Positions 1 to 10,922 of a stretch of 64,000 nt of DNA are shown here, piece by piece. The stretch lies in the NCBI GenBank assembly GCA_963921825.1, contig OY997593.1, positions 68,804,039-68,868,038 of the forward strand, given 5' to 3'. Origin of the DNA: Erodium maritimum (Eukaryota > Streptophyta > Magnoliopsida > Geraniales > Geraniaceae). The notes beneath the pieces were generated by a model. It searched no databases. It saw nothing but the letters and a program-made list of their open reading frames with translations, and was not told the origin of the DNA. The number at the start of each line of letters is the position of its first letter. The stretch's first letter is position 1. A program made the position numbers and the translations under genes.

Positions 1-1790
1 ACGAGTAGTTCAGTACATTTTGTAATAGTTGTCTTCAATTATTTCTCCTCCACCTTTTCTCTGATGCAATTTCTTCACCGCCTTTTCCACCATATCAGAA
101 TGGGCCTTGGCTCTTTCATGGACAGACGAAGAAAAAAGACGCCTTTGTCTTGTGTGGATGATCCACATAGATGTCACATGGGAGTATTAGAGACACTTCC
201 ACCATGACTGGCAAGCCAAGCACACCCATACATATCCCCGGTTTGAGAAGCATCTCAAAGACTATTGACGGAAGACCAACCTAAGGGTAATGTAAAACCC
301 CACTTATTTCTGAAGGGTAATGTTGTGAAATCAGAAACATTGAGGTAGGAAATTGCAACAAGAATTGTTGAAGAGAAAATTCAAAAAATAGAGGATAAAG
401 TGGACTGAGTTGGGATTGGGCCAGCTTGGGCCCAATCAGTGACACGCGCGCCGGCCCACGAGCCAGCCCAACCCACACACAAACCCTACAGTTCTTCTTC
501 TTCACGCGTTCTGGCACGCGAACCGAGACAGCGCCGCGTTCCTCTTCTCCTTCGATTCTCTCTCGAGCTCCCCATCTCAGATCTCCCAACCTCTCACTCT
601 CGCACTCCATCTCCTTCCATCCTTGTCGACGTCGTCCTCTCCAGCCCCATCTCCGTGTGAATCGATCGACGCCGGCGAGCGAGCTGCACCAAGAACCTCG
701 CGCCACGTTTCTTCTTCACCGAGCCCCAAATCGCATCCCGTGGGGTCAGGCTCTCAGCACCGGTGAGCCACGCAACGGCCTTGTCTCCTCCGCATGTGAA
801 TCGCACGTATGCGAGCTCTCGTCGGAAGGAAACCCTCACGACGTCTCAACCCGCACCGGAGAACTTGACTCAGATCCATGGCCGAGCTCGAGTTCTGGCT
901 CCGTGAGGGCGAGTTTCATCACTGGGCGAGGGCCACCGGAGAACTTCACCGGCCCTGCGACGGAAACCAACTCCCAACGTCGCCATAGTTCCTCCGAGCA
1001 CTTCGCCGCCGCCGTCGCCGGGGAACTACACAAGCCCTCGCCGCCCCGACCTTGCGCTCGAGCTGGACCACCACTGAAACGGGCCTTGGGCCAGCCTAGT
1101 TGGGCCTCAGGCAGGCCGGTCAGGCCTCGGCCCAGTTCGGTCAGACCTGGACTTGGACTCGGGTTCGAGTCGGGTCCGGAACTAGGTTCGGGTCGGCCCC
1201 GGGTCCGGTCGGGTCTAGACTGGGCCTGGAGCCGGTTTGGCCTGGATTCAGGTCGGATCCGGGTCACAGTTTTAATTAATTAATTAATTAACTATTTGAC
1301 TTAAAAATGATTTATTTAAGGGACGTTTTGGGTAATTTCGAGAACGTTGGACATACCGGTTCTGATTGGACCCTTTTATCTGTTAAACCCATACTCGAAC
1401 TTGGACTTCGCCCGAGAAGACGGAGTTGGCCCGGTCGTCAGCAGCTAGGAGTATTATTAGAGGAAGTCCTTGAGGTAGGGAAAATACTAAACTCCTCGTG
1501 CAATTTAATACTTAGTATGCCTATTAGGTTAATAAAATCGGAAAGGTCCTAGATTGCATATAGGATGCGAATAACTAGAATAATCGACTTTCAATTACTA
1601 ATAACCAGACATGTTTAGTATGCATATGTAGGATGTGAATAACTAGTTTAACTCGCTTTCAATACTTGGGAAATTGTCGTGCTGGTAGAAAGGCCGAGAT
1701 GAGCCATAAGATTTGTTGTGGTTGCCTCACATGCATTGCTTGCTTAGTCTTCATGACAAATTTAAGAGTCTAATGAAACTAGATAAATCG

Positions 1791-1980
1791 TATGCTTGAA
1801 TGATTGAATGAATGCTTGAATGATTGAATGATTGAATGGATTCTTGAATGATTGAATGAATGCTTGAATGATTGAATGATTGAATGGATGCTTGAATGAT
1901 TGAATGATTGAATGAATGCTTGAATGATTGAATGAATGCTTGAATGATTGAATGAATGCTTGAATGAATGAATGATTGAG
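1791..1980 (+). repeat. Minisatellite of GAATGATT/GAATGCTT units
   Basis: About 190 bp of tandem short units alternating TGAATGATTGAATG and AATGCTTG inside solo LTR 1. The second solo LTR has only a trace of this at 40800-40860 (GGTTGAATGAATG), so the expansion is specific to this copy. Confidence 0.9.
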
Positions 1981-2171
1981 TGTAATTAATTGTGCCAAAT
2001 GGTACGACCGGGTGAGTGGTAGACCGATGGATCACGATTGGTAAGTATAACGGTAAGCGTAAAGGTATATGGATATCTTGGGTGTGTTATGATGGAATTA
2101 TGATTTGCTGAGCTTGGGTTGTATGATGTATTGGCATGATAGTCTCTCGTGTGTGTTTTGAGAGCATTGGT

Positions 2172-2375
2172 TAGTTGATCCTGCGGGATATTGGTTGTGG
2201 ACCCCGCGGGGCATTGGTTAGTTGATCCTGCGGGATATTGGTTGTGGACCCTACGAGGCATTGATTGGTTGATCCTGCGGGACATTGGTTATTGGACCCT
2301 GCGGGGCAACTGGATGGTTGACCCTGCGGGGCAACTGGATGGTTGACCCTGCGGGGCAACTGGATGGTTTACCCT
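2172..2375 (+). repeat. Tandem CCTGCGGG repeat in solo LTR 1
   Basis: About eight degenerate units of 22-27 bp built on GTTGATCCTGCGGGACATTG and GACCCTGCGGGGCAACTGG. The same relative place in the other two family members is also a minisatellite, but with a different unit. Confidence 0.85.
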
Positions 2376-4075
2376 GCGGGGAATGGTTACTTGTTGATTC
2401 ACCCAAGTGTATGCATCCTGCGGGAGCATTACCTTGGTTCCCGATGACATATGGTCCTTTGGGGGCATTTCCGAGAATCCCGACGATAGGTGTCCCTCAG
2501 GGATATTACCGGTATCCCGATGTATGTGCCTCCTCTGGACCGAGGGAAAATCTGACATGACACGAGTACTCTTGTGGATCGGAGTATGAGATCCGACATG
2601 ACACAGGAACCTATTCGTGGATCGGAGTATTGAGGATTCGAGTTGTTGGTGTGATGTTTACTTGTTCCCATTTTAGTAGTTTTCAACTATTTACAGCGCT
2701 TTTCACTTATTCTCTCAAAAGTTATTATTACCTTTAAGAATGCGATATTGTTCTTATTTGTACCCATTGCCAGCATCTTATTGAGTAAATGTATTAATTG
2801 CGAAATGTGTCGTCGTGCTAATGCAGTTTTATTACTAAATTGGAGGTTAACTGTTTATGATTTTCCCTACTGAGCGTAAGCTCATCCCCTGTTGTTTATC
2901 CTTTGTTTGTACAAGCTTGCTTGAGGTTTAGTGGACTCGAGGCTCGGGAGCTTCTGGATAGTCAGGGTGTTTAACTTAGAGACGTGTTCGTCATCTGTAC
3001 TGAACCTCATATTTTACGTATTCTATTTAGAGCCTTGACTCTTATTTACGATTTTGAACATATTACTTGAGTATTTGATCGAAACCTATTTGAGCGGTAA
3101 ATCGGTTTGATTATTATTTGTTACTATTTAATTGTCAACTTAAGGCACGTCTCGAGTCCGGCCAAAACCGAATTTGGGGCGTGACAGGTAAGGGCGTTCT
3201 TGGAGGCATGGGTCGCTCTCGGCCTAACATTTACTGAAGTGAAGATGCTCTTAGAGGCGAATCGTTAGTACGATCACAATGTCGTCCACCTCTTGAATAA
3301 GCATGAGTGGTGTTTGATAGTTTTCTCTGATGTAGTTTCTTCACCGCCTACTCCCACCATAACAGAATCGGTCATGGCTCCTCCATGGACAGAAGAGGAA
3401 GAGAGATGCCTTTGCCTTGTGTGGATGATCCACGCACGTCACAAGGGAGTATTGGAGACGCCTCCACCATGACTAGAAAGCCATGCACACCCATCCGTAT
3501 CCTCGGTTTGAGAAGTATCTCAAAGACCATTGGCTGAAGACCAAGATACGGGTAAGGGCGTTCGAGATGGCGTTCTTGGAGGCATGGGCCTCTCTCGGTC
3601 TAGTAGTTACTAAAGAAAAAATGCTCCTGGAGGCGAATCGTAAGTACAATCACATTGTCAGCCACCTCTTGAATAAGTATGAGTGGTGGTTGACAGTTTT
3701 CTCTGGCGTAGTTTCTTCACCGCCTCTTCCCATTATAACAGAATCGGTCATGGCTCCTCCATGGACAAACGTAGAAGAGAGATGCCTTTGCCTCGCGTGG
3801 ATGACCCACATAGACGTCACAAGGGAGTATTGAAGACGCCTCCACCATGACTGGAAAGCCATGAACACCCATCTATGTCCTCGGTTTGAGAAGCATCTCA
3901 AAGACCATTGGCTGAAGACCAACCTATGGGTGAATGCTTTCAAGTTGGCATTCTTGGAGGCATGAGCCGCTCTCGGTCCAACAGTTACTGAAGCAAAGAT
4001 GCTCTTGGAGGCGAATCAGTAGTATGATCATAATGTCGGCCACCTTTTGAATAAGCATGAGCGGTGGTCGACAGT

Positions 4076-4381
4076 TCGAATATGCCAGAAATGAAACCTA
4101 TACAACTGGTTCGCCTCCCTCTAGGTTGTCATGTGGTCGGTTTGTCTAGCTAGTGTTTGTTGTTTCTCAACCCTGTGTTTTGTAATTTCCGTTTCTCGAC
4201 TCCGGTATATAAAAAATTTCGTTCAAACGTGATATGATTTTTCTTCTTCGAATTAGACCCGGAATAGACTGAATTAGTCTATTGCCACTGTAGCCTCTAA
4301 AACAAAAAGACTAACATTTTACCCCAAACAAAGTTTATTTTAAGTGAATTTGTCCAAAATTAAACTGTTATGCTCTTGCAT
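4076..4381. other. Intergenic, no gene seen
   Basis: About 300 bp of unremarkable sequence between the SANT-like repeat array and the next retroposon. No coding match or terminal repeats seen. Confidence 0.6.
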
Positions 4382-4395
4382 TATAGGTTTCAATG

Positions 4396-5417
4396 GAATT
4401 AGGGTTTTCTCTTGCCTCTTGAGAGCTCTCTCCTAACCTAGTCGCCCCAGCTATGGTGTTCTCTATTGTACCTACCGCCGGTTTGTCCTTTGTCGTGGTT
4501 CCTCCGGTCGTTACTACTGCTGCTCTAGCCGGTGATGCCCATCTGCTATCGTCTTTCCCCTCGCAGACCGTTCCCAGTGCTGGGGGTAGGAGTCATCGAC
4601 GGGAAAAATCTAAATCCTCGGTTCTGGCTTTGTCTTCTTTTATGGCGGTGCTGCTGGTCCTTCCACTCCCTGGCCCGGGAGCATCGGTGGACGTGGCCTC
4701 CTTCTCCATGGGAGCAACCGCTCCATCCCCAACCGCGACGCCGAGAAGAGGGCGACCTTTGCGACGTCCCCCAGTTACGTCCTTCTCACGTAGTGTCCTC
4801 CTCGGCTTCCCCCTTCAAACCCTATTCCGCCGACCCAACCGTTTGGCCTAGACCTCGCTCTAGCCCCACCTCCCCGGGCGGCGCGGTTTCTAAGGTTTGC
4901 CAAGACCTCGCTCTGGCCCCTCCTCCCCCGATGGCGCGGGTTCTACGGTTTGCCAAGACCTTGCTCTGGCCCCTCCTCCCCCGGGCGGCGCAGTTGCTAG
5001 GGTTCCGGCATCGCCCGTGACCCATAGGAGCGCAACTGATGGAATGCTGCAAAGGATGGCGTCGGTTCTTATGTGGGGTGACAAGCCACAGGTGGGAAGA
5101 AGCCCCACCGAGAGGAATAATATACGACCTAAGCATCGGGGACTGGCTCTGGGAGGGGTCCCCAGACGATGTTTTGCCTCCCACCATCACCATTCCCGTC
5201 GAGGTCCCTCAGGATCTCCGGTACCCCGTTCCCCCTCACCTCTTCTTTCCTTGCCCAAGGGGCGTCAAAATACCGTATGTGACGATTCTGATATTAAAAG
5301 GATCAGTGAACCATTGTTCGTTAATACTGACCTTCTGGTGGTCGGGGAGCCTTTTCCCTGTTGTACGATAACGTAATCGATTTCAAATAATAAAATCACA
5401 ACTTTCGTTAAAAAAAA
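4396..5417 (+). mobile_element. Non-autonomous LINE-type retroposon, 1.0 kb, with 14-bp TSD
   Basis: Flanked by a perfect 14-bp duplication TATAGGTTTCAATG (4382-4395 and 5418-5431) and ending in an A run after CTTTCGTT. The 5' end is an AGGGTTTTCTC leader rich in CTCT; the body is C-rich with short proline-rich open frames. The last 380 bp match 13270-13655 closely, including the block CTGGGAGGGGTCCCCAG and a closing stretch of SDxDIKRISEP type. There is no reverse transcriptase, so it must have been mobilised in trans, presumably by an L1-type LINE. Confidence 0.8.
4851..5005 (+). repeat. Three 53-bp tandem units inside the retroposon
   Basis: GACCTCGCTCTGGCCCC-type units begin at 4851, 4904 and 4957 with a constant 53-bp spacing. 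A period not divisible by three argues against selection for protein sequence. Confidence 0.85.
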
Positions 5418-5454
5418 TATAGGTTTCAATGCAATACAGTATAGGTTTGTAAGT

Positions 5455-7669
5455 ATTTTTTTTATCGACAAAGCATATTGAAAGTTTTATAAACCCTCTT
5501 TTGAGAGGAAAGAGGAAAAAAAGGTTTAGCTGCAAACCAACAAAAAAGAACCCCAAGACGCTCAAAGTCGTCTTTTAAGGGAACACATGAAGCGAGCGCT
5601 GGCATGTCGCTCAGCCTCATGAAAGCTATGGATGGGTACACAGACCCTGAAGTCCCACACCGGGGAAGCTATGAGTGGGTACGCAGACCCTGAAGCTATG
5701 AGTGGGTACGCAGACCCTGAAATGAATGGGTACGCAGACCCAACAATGAAAGGGTACGCAGACTCTGAAGCTATGGAAGAAAAACTGACAGTGACGGTCT
5801 AAGAAACCAAATTTTACAACCATGAAGCGCTAAGTAAGAAAAAGGGAAAGGTCCTAACACCCGGATTTTTCAACCATGAAGCACTCAAAAAAGGAAAAGG
5901 TCATTTGTCAACCATTAAGCACAAGAGATACTGATATAAACCCAACGAACAACCTAAGCAAGTATAGCACCCTGTCACATTATTATAATCAACCAGTCAC
6001 ACAGACTAGAAGACGAGCACTAACACATCGACGATCAACACCGCAAGCGATAAAGACAGTCCTGATGAGTGGTACCCACCAGAACACATAAACCCCTAAA
6101 GCGATTCTATAAGAAAACAACTGAAAGACACAAAGACCTAAACCCTCACCGGCGGCCAACACCTTAAACCGGCGAGACCTAACCACAAAAGTGGAAGGAA
6201 GCACATGCATATCAAACCAAAATCGAAATAGGGGTAATGCGGAGACACAAAACTTAAGCTGCAGAGAGGAATATACCAGTAAAGGTACCACGATGAACCG
6301 CTAGACCCACGACGATCAACGCCCGAGAGAATGAAGAAGTGCGACCCACGACCAGATCTGGAGCGAAACATCAGGCAAACAGACGAACCACCAAAAGCAG
6401 GAAGAACAGCTCCGCAACGATCCCCACCCGGGAGGATGAAGAAGCGCGTGCCACGACCAGAGCCGGAACTAAAAACCTCCAATGATCCGAAAGAAGGCCC
6501 ACAATAGAGTCCGTGAGGGACGGATCTGACATAGGAGCTCGTACTCAACCCTCCAAAACCTAATACGAACATCACCAAGAAGGCCAAAAAGGAGGACGGA
6601 TATTTCTACCGAGTACGGGCTCAACTTCTGAGCACACCGCAGCAAGTCAAATCTCTCAAATCCAAAGATGGAACTCGAGCTGAGCGTTCTAAAACCAAGA
6701 ACGGTTACTTCTCACCGGCGAAAACCAAACGAGAACCCAAGGGGAAAGGCCTGGAATGATACCGAGCCCGAGCCAACGCCACAGCAGCAGAGAAGCGCAA
6801 CATCGCACAAAGTCCGCACCTGATCGAATCATAACGACACCGGCGAGGACCCAAAATCCGTCAAAAGCCCAAGATGACCACACCACCAAGATACGAACTT
6901 CAAGAGCTAAACCACGGCCTCGACCCGCAGCCAAAACCACGAAACAGAGGGAAAAATTGAGCAAAACCGGGTCTGCTGAACCAGACCAACCCGGATCCGA
7001 CCCGGTCAAACCGGCCCAGAAAACAACCCAGACCGGTTAAACCAGACCCAGGATCCGAACCTGGGTCGATGACCACAACCCGTCCCACAACAGCGCCCAT
7101 GCCCAGACGAACCCTACCCGGCCCAAAGCAAATCCAGCCCGAACCACAGCTTCGATCCGAACAAGCCGCACCTGCTTTGAACCTGCGCAGTTGAGCAGCC
7201 AAGATCCCGACGCCGGCGACCAAGATCCCAACGCCGACGAGCAGCTGGTACACAACAAGTACACTCCCAACGCCGGCAGCCACAAGACGAACTCCGGACC
7301 CAAAACTACCCCACCAGCGAGCAACGTCGAGCTTGGACAAGGGCCGGTGACGTGCCGACGAGCAGTAAACCCAAAACGCAGCGAGTTCCTCAACAAACCC
7401 CGACAACCAAACGAAGAAGGCCGGCGACCCTGCGATGAGAACTCCGAAAGGCCACCCCGAAAGAAGAGGAGAAGAAGCAGAGGAAGGGGGTGAGAGAAGA
7501 GGCTGGGGAAGGGAAGTCCACCGGCAACGACCACAACCACAGCCATGGCCGTGACCGTTTCCGACGAGGGAGAGAAGCGAGGGTGAGAAACAATGGCGGC
7601 GGTTAGTGTTTAAGCGGCTTCTTTTGAGAGAGAACTTTTTGGGTTTTAGTTTGGAATGATAATTATCCC
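5455..7669 (-). mobile_element. Non-autonomous LINE-like retroposon A, 2.2 kb
   Basis: On the minus strand the element starts with an AGAGAG-rich leader (7630-7650), continues through GC-rich non-coding sequence, and ends in TTTATAAAA...GATAAAAAAA (poly-T on the plus strand at 5456-5463). A short duplication TTGTAAGT is present at 5447-5454 and 7670-7677. Internal phrases such as GGCCAACACCTTAAACCGG recur in the elements at 10923 and 59243. Open frames of 100-170 codons exist but have skewed G/C-rich composition and resemble no protein I know. Confidence 0.65.
5622..5775 (+). repeat. Tandem GGGTACGCAGACCCTGAAG repeat
   Basis: Five imperfect copies of ATGGGTACGCAGACCCTGAA near the 3' end of retroposon A. 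Two copies of the same unit occur at the equivalent place in retroposon D (59375-59425), so the array is a family feature of variable length. Confidence 0.85.
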
Positions 7670-7677
7670 TTGTAAGT

Positions 7678-8190
7678 TTTAATATGGTGTTACTGGCTAA
7701 CTTTTCAATATATTATTATTGACTATGTTTGAACGTTTCCAAGGGGGGAAACTATAGGTTTTAACACGTTGCTTAAATCTGTCGTTCACGAATCAGGATG
7801 AGTTGTTTCACATTTGTATATAGATTCAAAGATAGTTACTTACAAGTATCAGTACGAATATAGCATATGTACTGACACATGTTCCAATGCAATACAATTT
7901 TTTAAGAGTGAAATATGAGTTCCAACATGAAAGAAAATAAAGAAAGCAACACCTGGGATTTTTCGGTTTTGGATTTGAATTTGACACGCTTCTTTTCTCT
8001 ATTCTCCTATCAATTACTATCAATCTTCATAGCCAACAACCAAGAATTCACAATGTTCAATACGGCAAGCAACTTTGGGCTTGGCAATGTAGCTGGACTT
8101 TTTTCTTGACCTTGTCAAGGTACAACACACACCAATTGTTAAACTAATTATACGATAACTATAAACAATAAAATCAATAACAGTGCATAT
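7678..8190. other. AT-rich intergenic stretch, nothing recognised
   Basis: Short open frames on both strands (for example 7915-8109) have no recognisable motif and no supporting splice context. I see no element ends. Confidence 0.5.
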
Positions 8191-8552
8191 TCAAGGTCTG
8201 ATATGACGATTCGTACCGTCCTTATGCTAGGGTTATTATTGTGGTCGCCGTTGGTCCTTCCCTACATCCGTTGATGGTGTGTCTTGGTCGTCGATAGAAA
8301 GTGGAGGTGGTGGATGGAGGAGGCGCCCATCGGTTATGCTCCATCCGAAAGGGTTAGGGTAGGGATCTGTAGCCTATATTTTGGCGGAGCTGCTTGGCGA
8401 CTTTAGATGTAAGGGGAGGACGTTGCGGTGGACATCGATTGTGAGCACGAGACCTAGGCTATCGAAGATCAGCAGAAGGCGAGTTGCGGCGGACACTGAT
8501 TGGGAGGACGAACCCTTCAATGAAACTTGTAACATTAGATCTAAACCTCCAC
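8191..8552 (+). other. Unassigned GC-richer segment
   Basis: Composition changes abruptly from the AT-rich flanks, with G-rich codon-like sequence (GGAGGTGGTGGATGG, GCGAGTTGCGGCGGACAC). It resembles the leader or body of the degraded retroposons nearby but I cannot match it to one. No gene call. Confidence 0.3.
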
Positions 8553-9459
8553 TAAGAGCATATCCAGTCATTAACTAAATTGTTGGCTGATAGAATAAAT
8601 AAATAAATAAATCTACTTCTCTCTTCTCTTTAAGCCAGACTGATAGAATTTCATTTCCAGTCCTAATTTTTCTACTGACTGATAGGGTAGACTGATAGAA
8701 TAAAATAATCATAAACATAAGATTTTTATTACAAAAAGGGAAACACACATTACACGATTAATATTATCGAAACTGAAACTAAACACAAGTTAACAATAAT
8801 TTATTTTCACCAAAACATGAAGTTAAGTATAGGTTAACAACAATTTATATTTCGTTGCAATATTGTAGCCACTTTTTTTTTTGATAAGCACAATTTTGTA
8901 GCCACTTGGGTTGGTCTTTAACAATATTCTAGATCTCGAACTTTGTGAAAACTTGGCGAAAACGGTCCTGATACGTCTCCGCAGCCAAGGCCCTGAGTTG
9001 AGCATCGGTTTTCCTCGACAATCGAGCATGAAAATTTTCACGGTAGATTAAATTGAAATGCTTTACGTTTATGGACGTCCCTTGTCAGTGGTCCTTCAAC
9101 TGTCTATTGGTTCTTAGTGGCGTGACATCGGGGGCCGAGGCGATGTAGTTGTTGTAAACATTCGACCAATAACGGATGTTTGGGCCTGACCGAGCAATTT
9201 CAAGCCACACAAGACACAAGACCATTTCTTCTTCGGGTGACCATAGAAAAGTTCGACGCTCGGCATCCATCAACGGTTTGGTTGAAGGAAGCTTTGATAG
9301 CAAATTATTTGAGGAATTTGGGAAGAGAGGAGTCGGTGGTGGAAGTAGTGAAGATAGGTGATGGAAGACGACATGTTTATAAGTGAGGAGGTGGAGAAAA
9401 TGCCTACGTATCGTCGGCCCTAACAAGGGAATTTTGGTTTTTTTCCATATGTAAGGCAA
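8553..9459 (-). pseudogene. PIF/Harbinger ORF1 N-terminal half (SANT/Myb-like), with a candidate terminal repeat
   Basis: From 9459 downward the minus strand encodes a segment containing FLWSPEEEMVLCLVWLEIA, then LRTNRQLKDHW and, after the stop at about 9085, a further readable stretch ending KDQPKW (to about 8870). This is the N-terminal SANT/trihelix half of plant PIF/Harbinger ORF1 proteins. At 8553 a TAA followed by GAGCATATCCAGTC looks like a target TAA plus the GAGCAT-type terminus typical of this superfamily. I could not find the matching inverted end. The copy is broken by stops and frameshifts. Confidence 0.6.
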
Positions 9460-9759
9460 TTATATCACGCAAACCAAGAAAAGTTGAATGAAGACCAAAT
9501 TCATGTGAAATGTTGGCAAAATGACATTCAAACTATAATTACAATTCAATCACACAATAATGAAACCGATCAAATGTAACAGGAAATAAATAAACCAGAG
9601 ATAAAAGTTCATTAATCGAACAGAAAGAAACAATGAAAGTTCAAACTAGGAAATAAATACGGAAATTTAGATACAGAATTGAAAAAACCAGACAACACTA
9701 ATTGGTGAAACACCAAAACGCCGCATTGGAAGCTTATGACGCAACATCGCAAGAGTCTC

Positions 9760-10260
9760 ATGGTGGGCCCAATATCCTGAGGAGTCATGCTCGAAATGTC
9801 CGTGGCCTTCTCCTCCTTCCAGATCTCGAAGTACGACTAGAGGTTGGCGATTAGTTTTAGCTTCAATTCGAGCGCATTGCAGACTGCTTGTTGGGCCTCC
9901 GTAACACTTGAGGCAATCTCCTTTGCCCCCGATACTTTTCCTTTATCTTTAAGCCTTGCGTATTTGGCAGCCTTCCGACCCATAGGTTGGTGGTAATCCG
10001 AACCTAAGCTCATCCCCTGGTGCGCTCACTATCATCCCCAAGCGTGTCTTCCCTAATACGCTTGCTTAATTTGCTGGATGGTTGTAAATGCGACGTTGGT
10101 TCGAACGACTCTTCATGCTCCATTACGTCAGGTACGAAAAAGTGCATTGAAGTCCACTGGTACTCATTTAGGACAAGTTTCCACAATGCTTCCACACAAA
10201 GTCGTGTCCTTCCTTGAACTCTACTTGTGCATTATCGTCCTTGATGTTGTACGTTTCCTC
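9760..10260 (-). pseudogene. PIF/Harbinger ORF1 C-terminal half
   Basis: The minus strand encodes VEALWKLVLNEYQW (the conserved W..L....KW region), an acidic linker, and then QPMGRKAAKYARLKDKGK, the basic RPxGRKxAK signature that follows the SANT region in these transposon proteins, then a helical tail. It lies upstream (in minus-strand order) of the N-terminal half at 8870-9459, so the two halves are in the wrong order for one gene. They are either two truncated copies in tandem or a rearranged element. Confidence 0.55.
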
Positions 10261-10269
10261 CTAATTTGA

Positions 10270-10915
10270 AGGGTTTAGGATAACTGTTTCAAGATTCAAA
10301 CCCCACCTTTTCACCCTCGGTAAAAGGGTCTCGAGGTCCCTTTGCATGACCTTGACCGTGTGCATATGTCCCTACCCAGGCTGTTCTGTTAAACATAATG
10401 ATGATTTAGATGAAAAATGCATGTGAGCTGCACATGTCCATTTTTTTCCTTTCTGAAACACCAGATTTTACCCTCATAAAGGTCACGGACTGGACTTGCA
10501 AATGAAGGTGACGCACAATTTGACATGCAAACTAAGTCAATTACATCGTAGGGAAATGACTTTTTCCCAAACCTATATTCTTCCTCCTTTCTTCCCCTTC
10601 ATCTTCACCATCAAGCAACTCGTCTAGAGGCGAGTTATAGGGTTTCGATTTCATGCTCGTTTTTTTGATACAACATTTGATTTTGATTTTATACTGGATT
10701 TGACGTTGTTTTTGGCTACTGTTGTTGCTATATTTTTTTTGTTTTGGGGTAATTTCTCAATGCTTATCGTAGAAAATTTTCGATGCTTTATTGTGTCGTT
10801 GCGCACCTCCTCCTCCTCCGAAACTTGGTCCATGCGATGCATCCACGGGACACACCTCCTATAAACATAATGAACTATTGAGTCCCCTGTTTCAATAATT
10901 AAAATACCTAAGCAA
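10270..10915. other. Intergenic, no gene seen
   Basis: AT-rich with a T-rich tract around 10730. No coding or repeat signature recognised. Confidence 0.5.
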
Positions 10916-10922
10916 ATTTGTT

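Larger units (their letters stand above)
291..3186 (+). mobile_element. Solo LTR 1, Gypsy-like, 2.9 kb
   Basis: Starts TGTAAAACCCC and ends GGGGCGTGACA, flanked by a perfect 5-bp duplication GGTAA (286-290 and 3187-3191). The neighbouring repeat unit carries the empty site as GGGTAAGGGCG (around 3550), which independently supports both boundaries. There is no internal domain, primer-binding site or polypurine tract between the ends, so this is a solo LTR left by recombination between the two LTRs. It shares blocks with the LTR at 39233-41945 (for example CGCCCGAGAAGAC, GCATATAGGATGTGA and the 3' end). The 430-1270 part is GC-rich and full of degenerate GGGTCCGG repeats, which create long but meaningless open frames. 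Confidence 0.9.
55..4075 (+). repeat. Threefold tandem repeat of a SANT/Myb-like (Harbinger ORF1) coding segment
   Basis: Three head-to-tail units begin at about 55, 3321 and 3697, each about 365-379 bp; unit 1 is split by the solo LTR at 291-3186. Once a few stops and frameshifts are allowed for, each unit encodes a degraded domain with the pattern W-T-x-E-E-E-R-C-L-C-L-V-W, then RFEKxLKDHW, then LLEANRxYxHxVxHLLNKxEWW. This resembles the trihelix/Myb-like ORF1 proteins of plant PIF/Harbinger transposons (the type often annotated as NAM-associated). No unit is open throughout: stops fall at the HHDW position and after LLEAN. I read it as a pseudogenised, tandemly amplified transposon fragment, not a host gene. 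Confidence 0.6.

Noticed and set aside
426..1283. 285-codon open frame
   Set aside because: Lies in the GC-rich, internally repetitive part of solo LTR 1; equivalent long frames occur in the sibling LTRs with unrelated protein sequence. Composition artefact.
4453..5376. Overlapping open frames of 110-162 codons
   Set aside because: Inside a TSD-flanked retroposon; the 53-bp tandem units shift frame, so no protein is conserved.
6138..7546. Minus-strand open frames of 100-169 codons
   Set aside because: Within non-coding retroposon A; composition-driven and not conserved in retroposons B or D.
9176..9386. Plus-strand open frames opposite the SANT fragment
   Set aside because: Antisense shadow of the Harbinger ORF1 N-terminal half.
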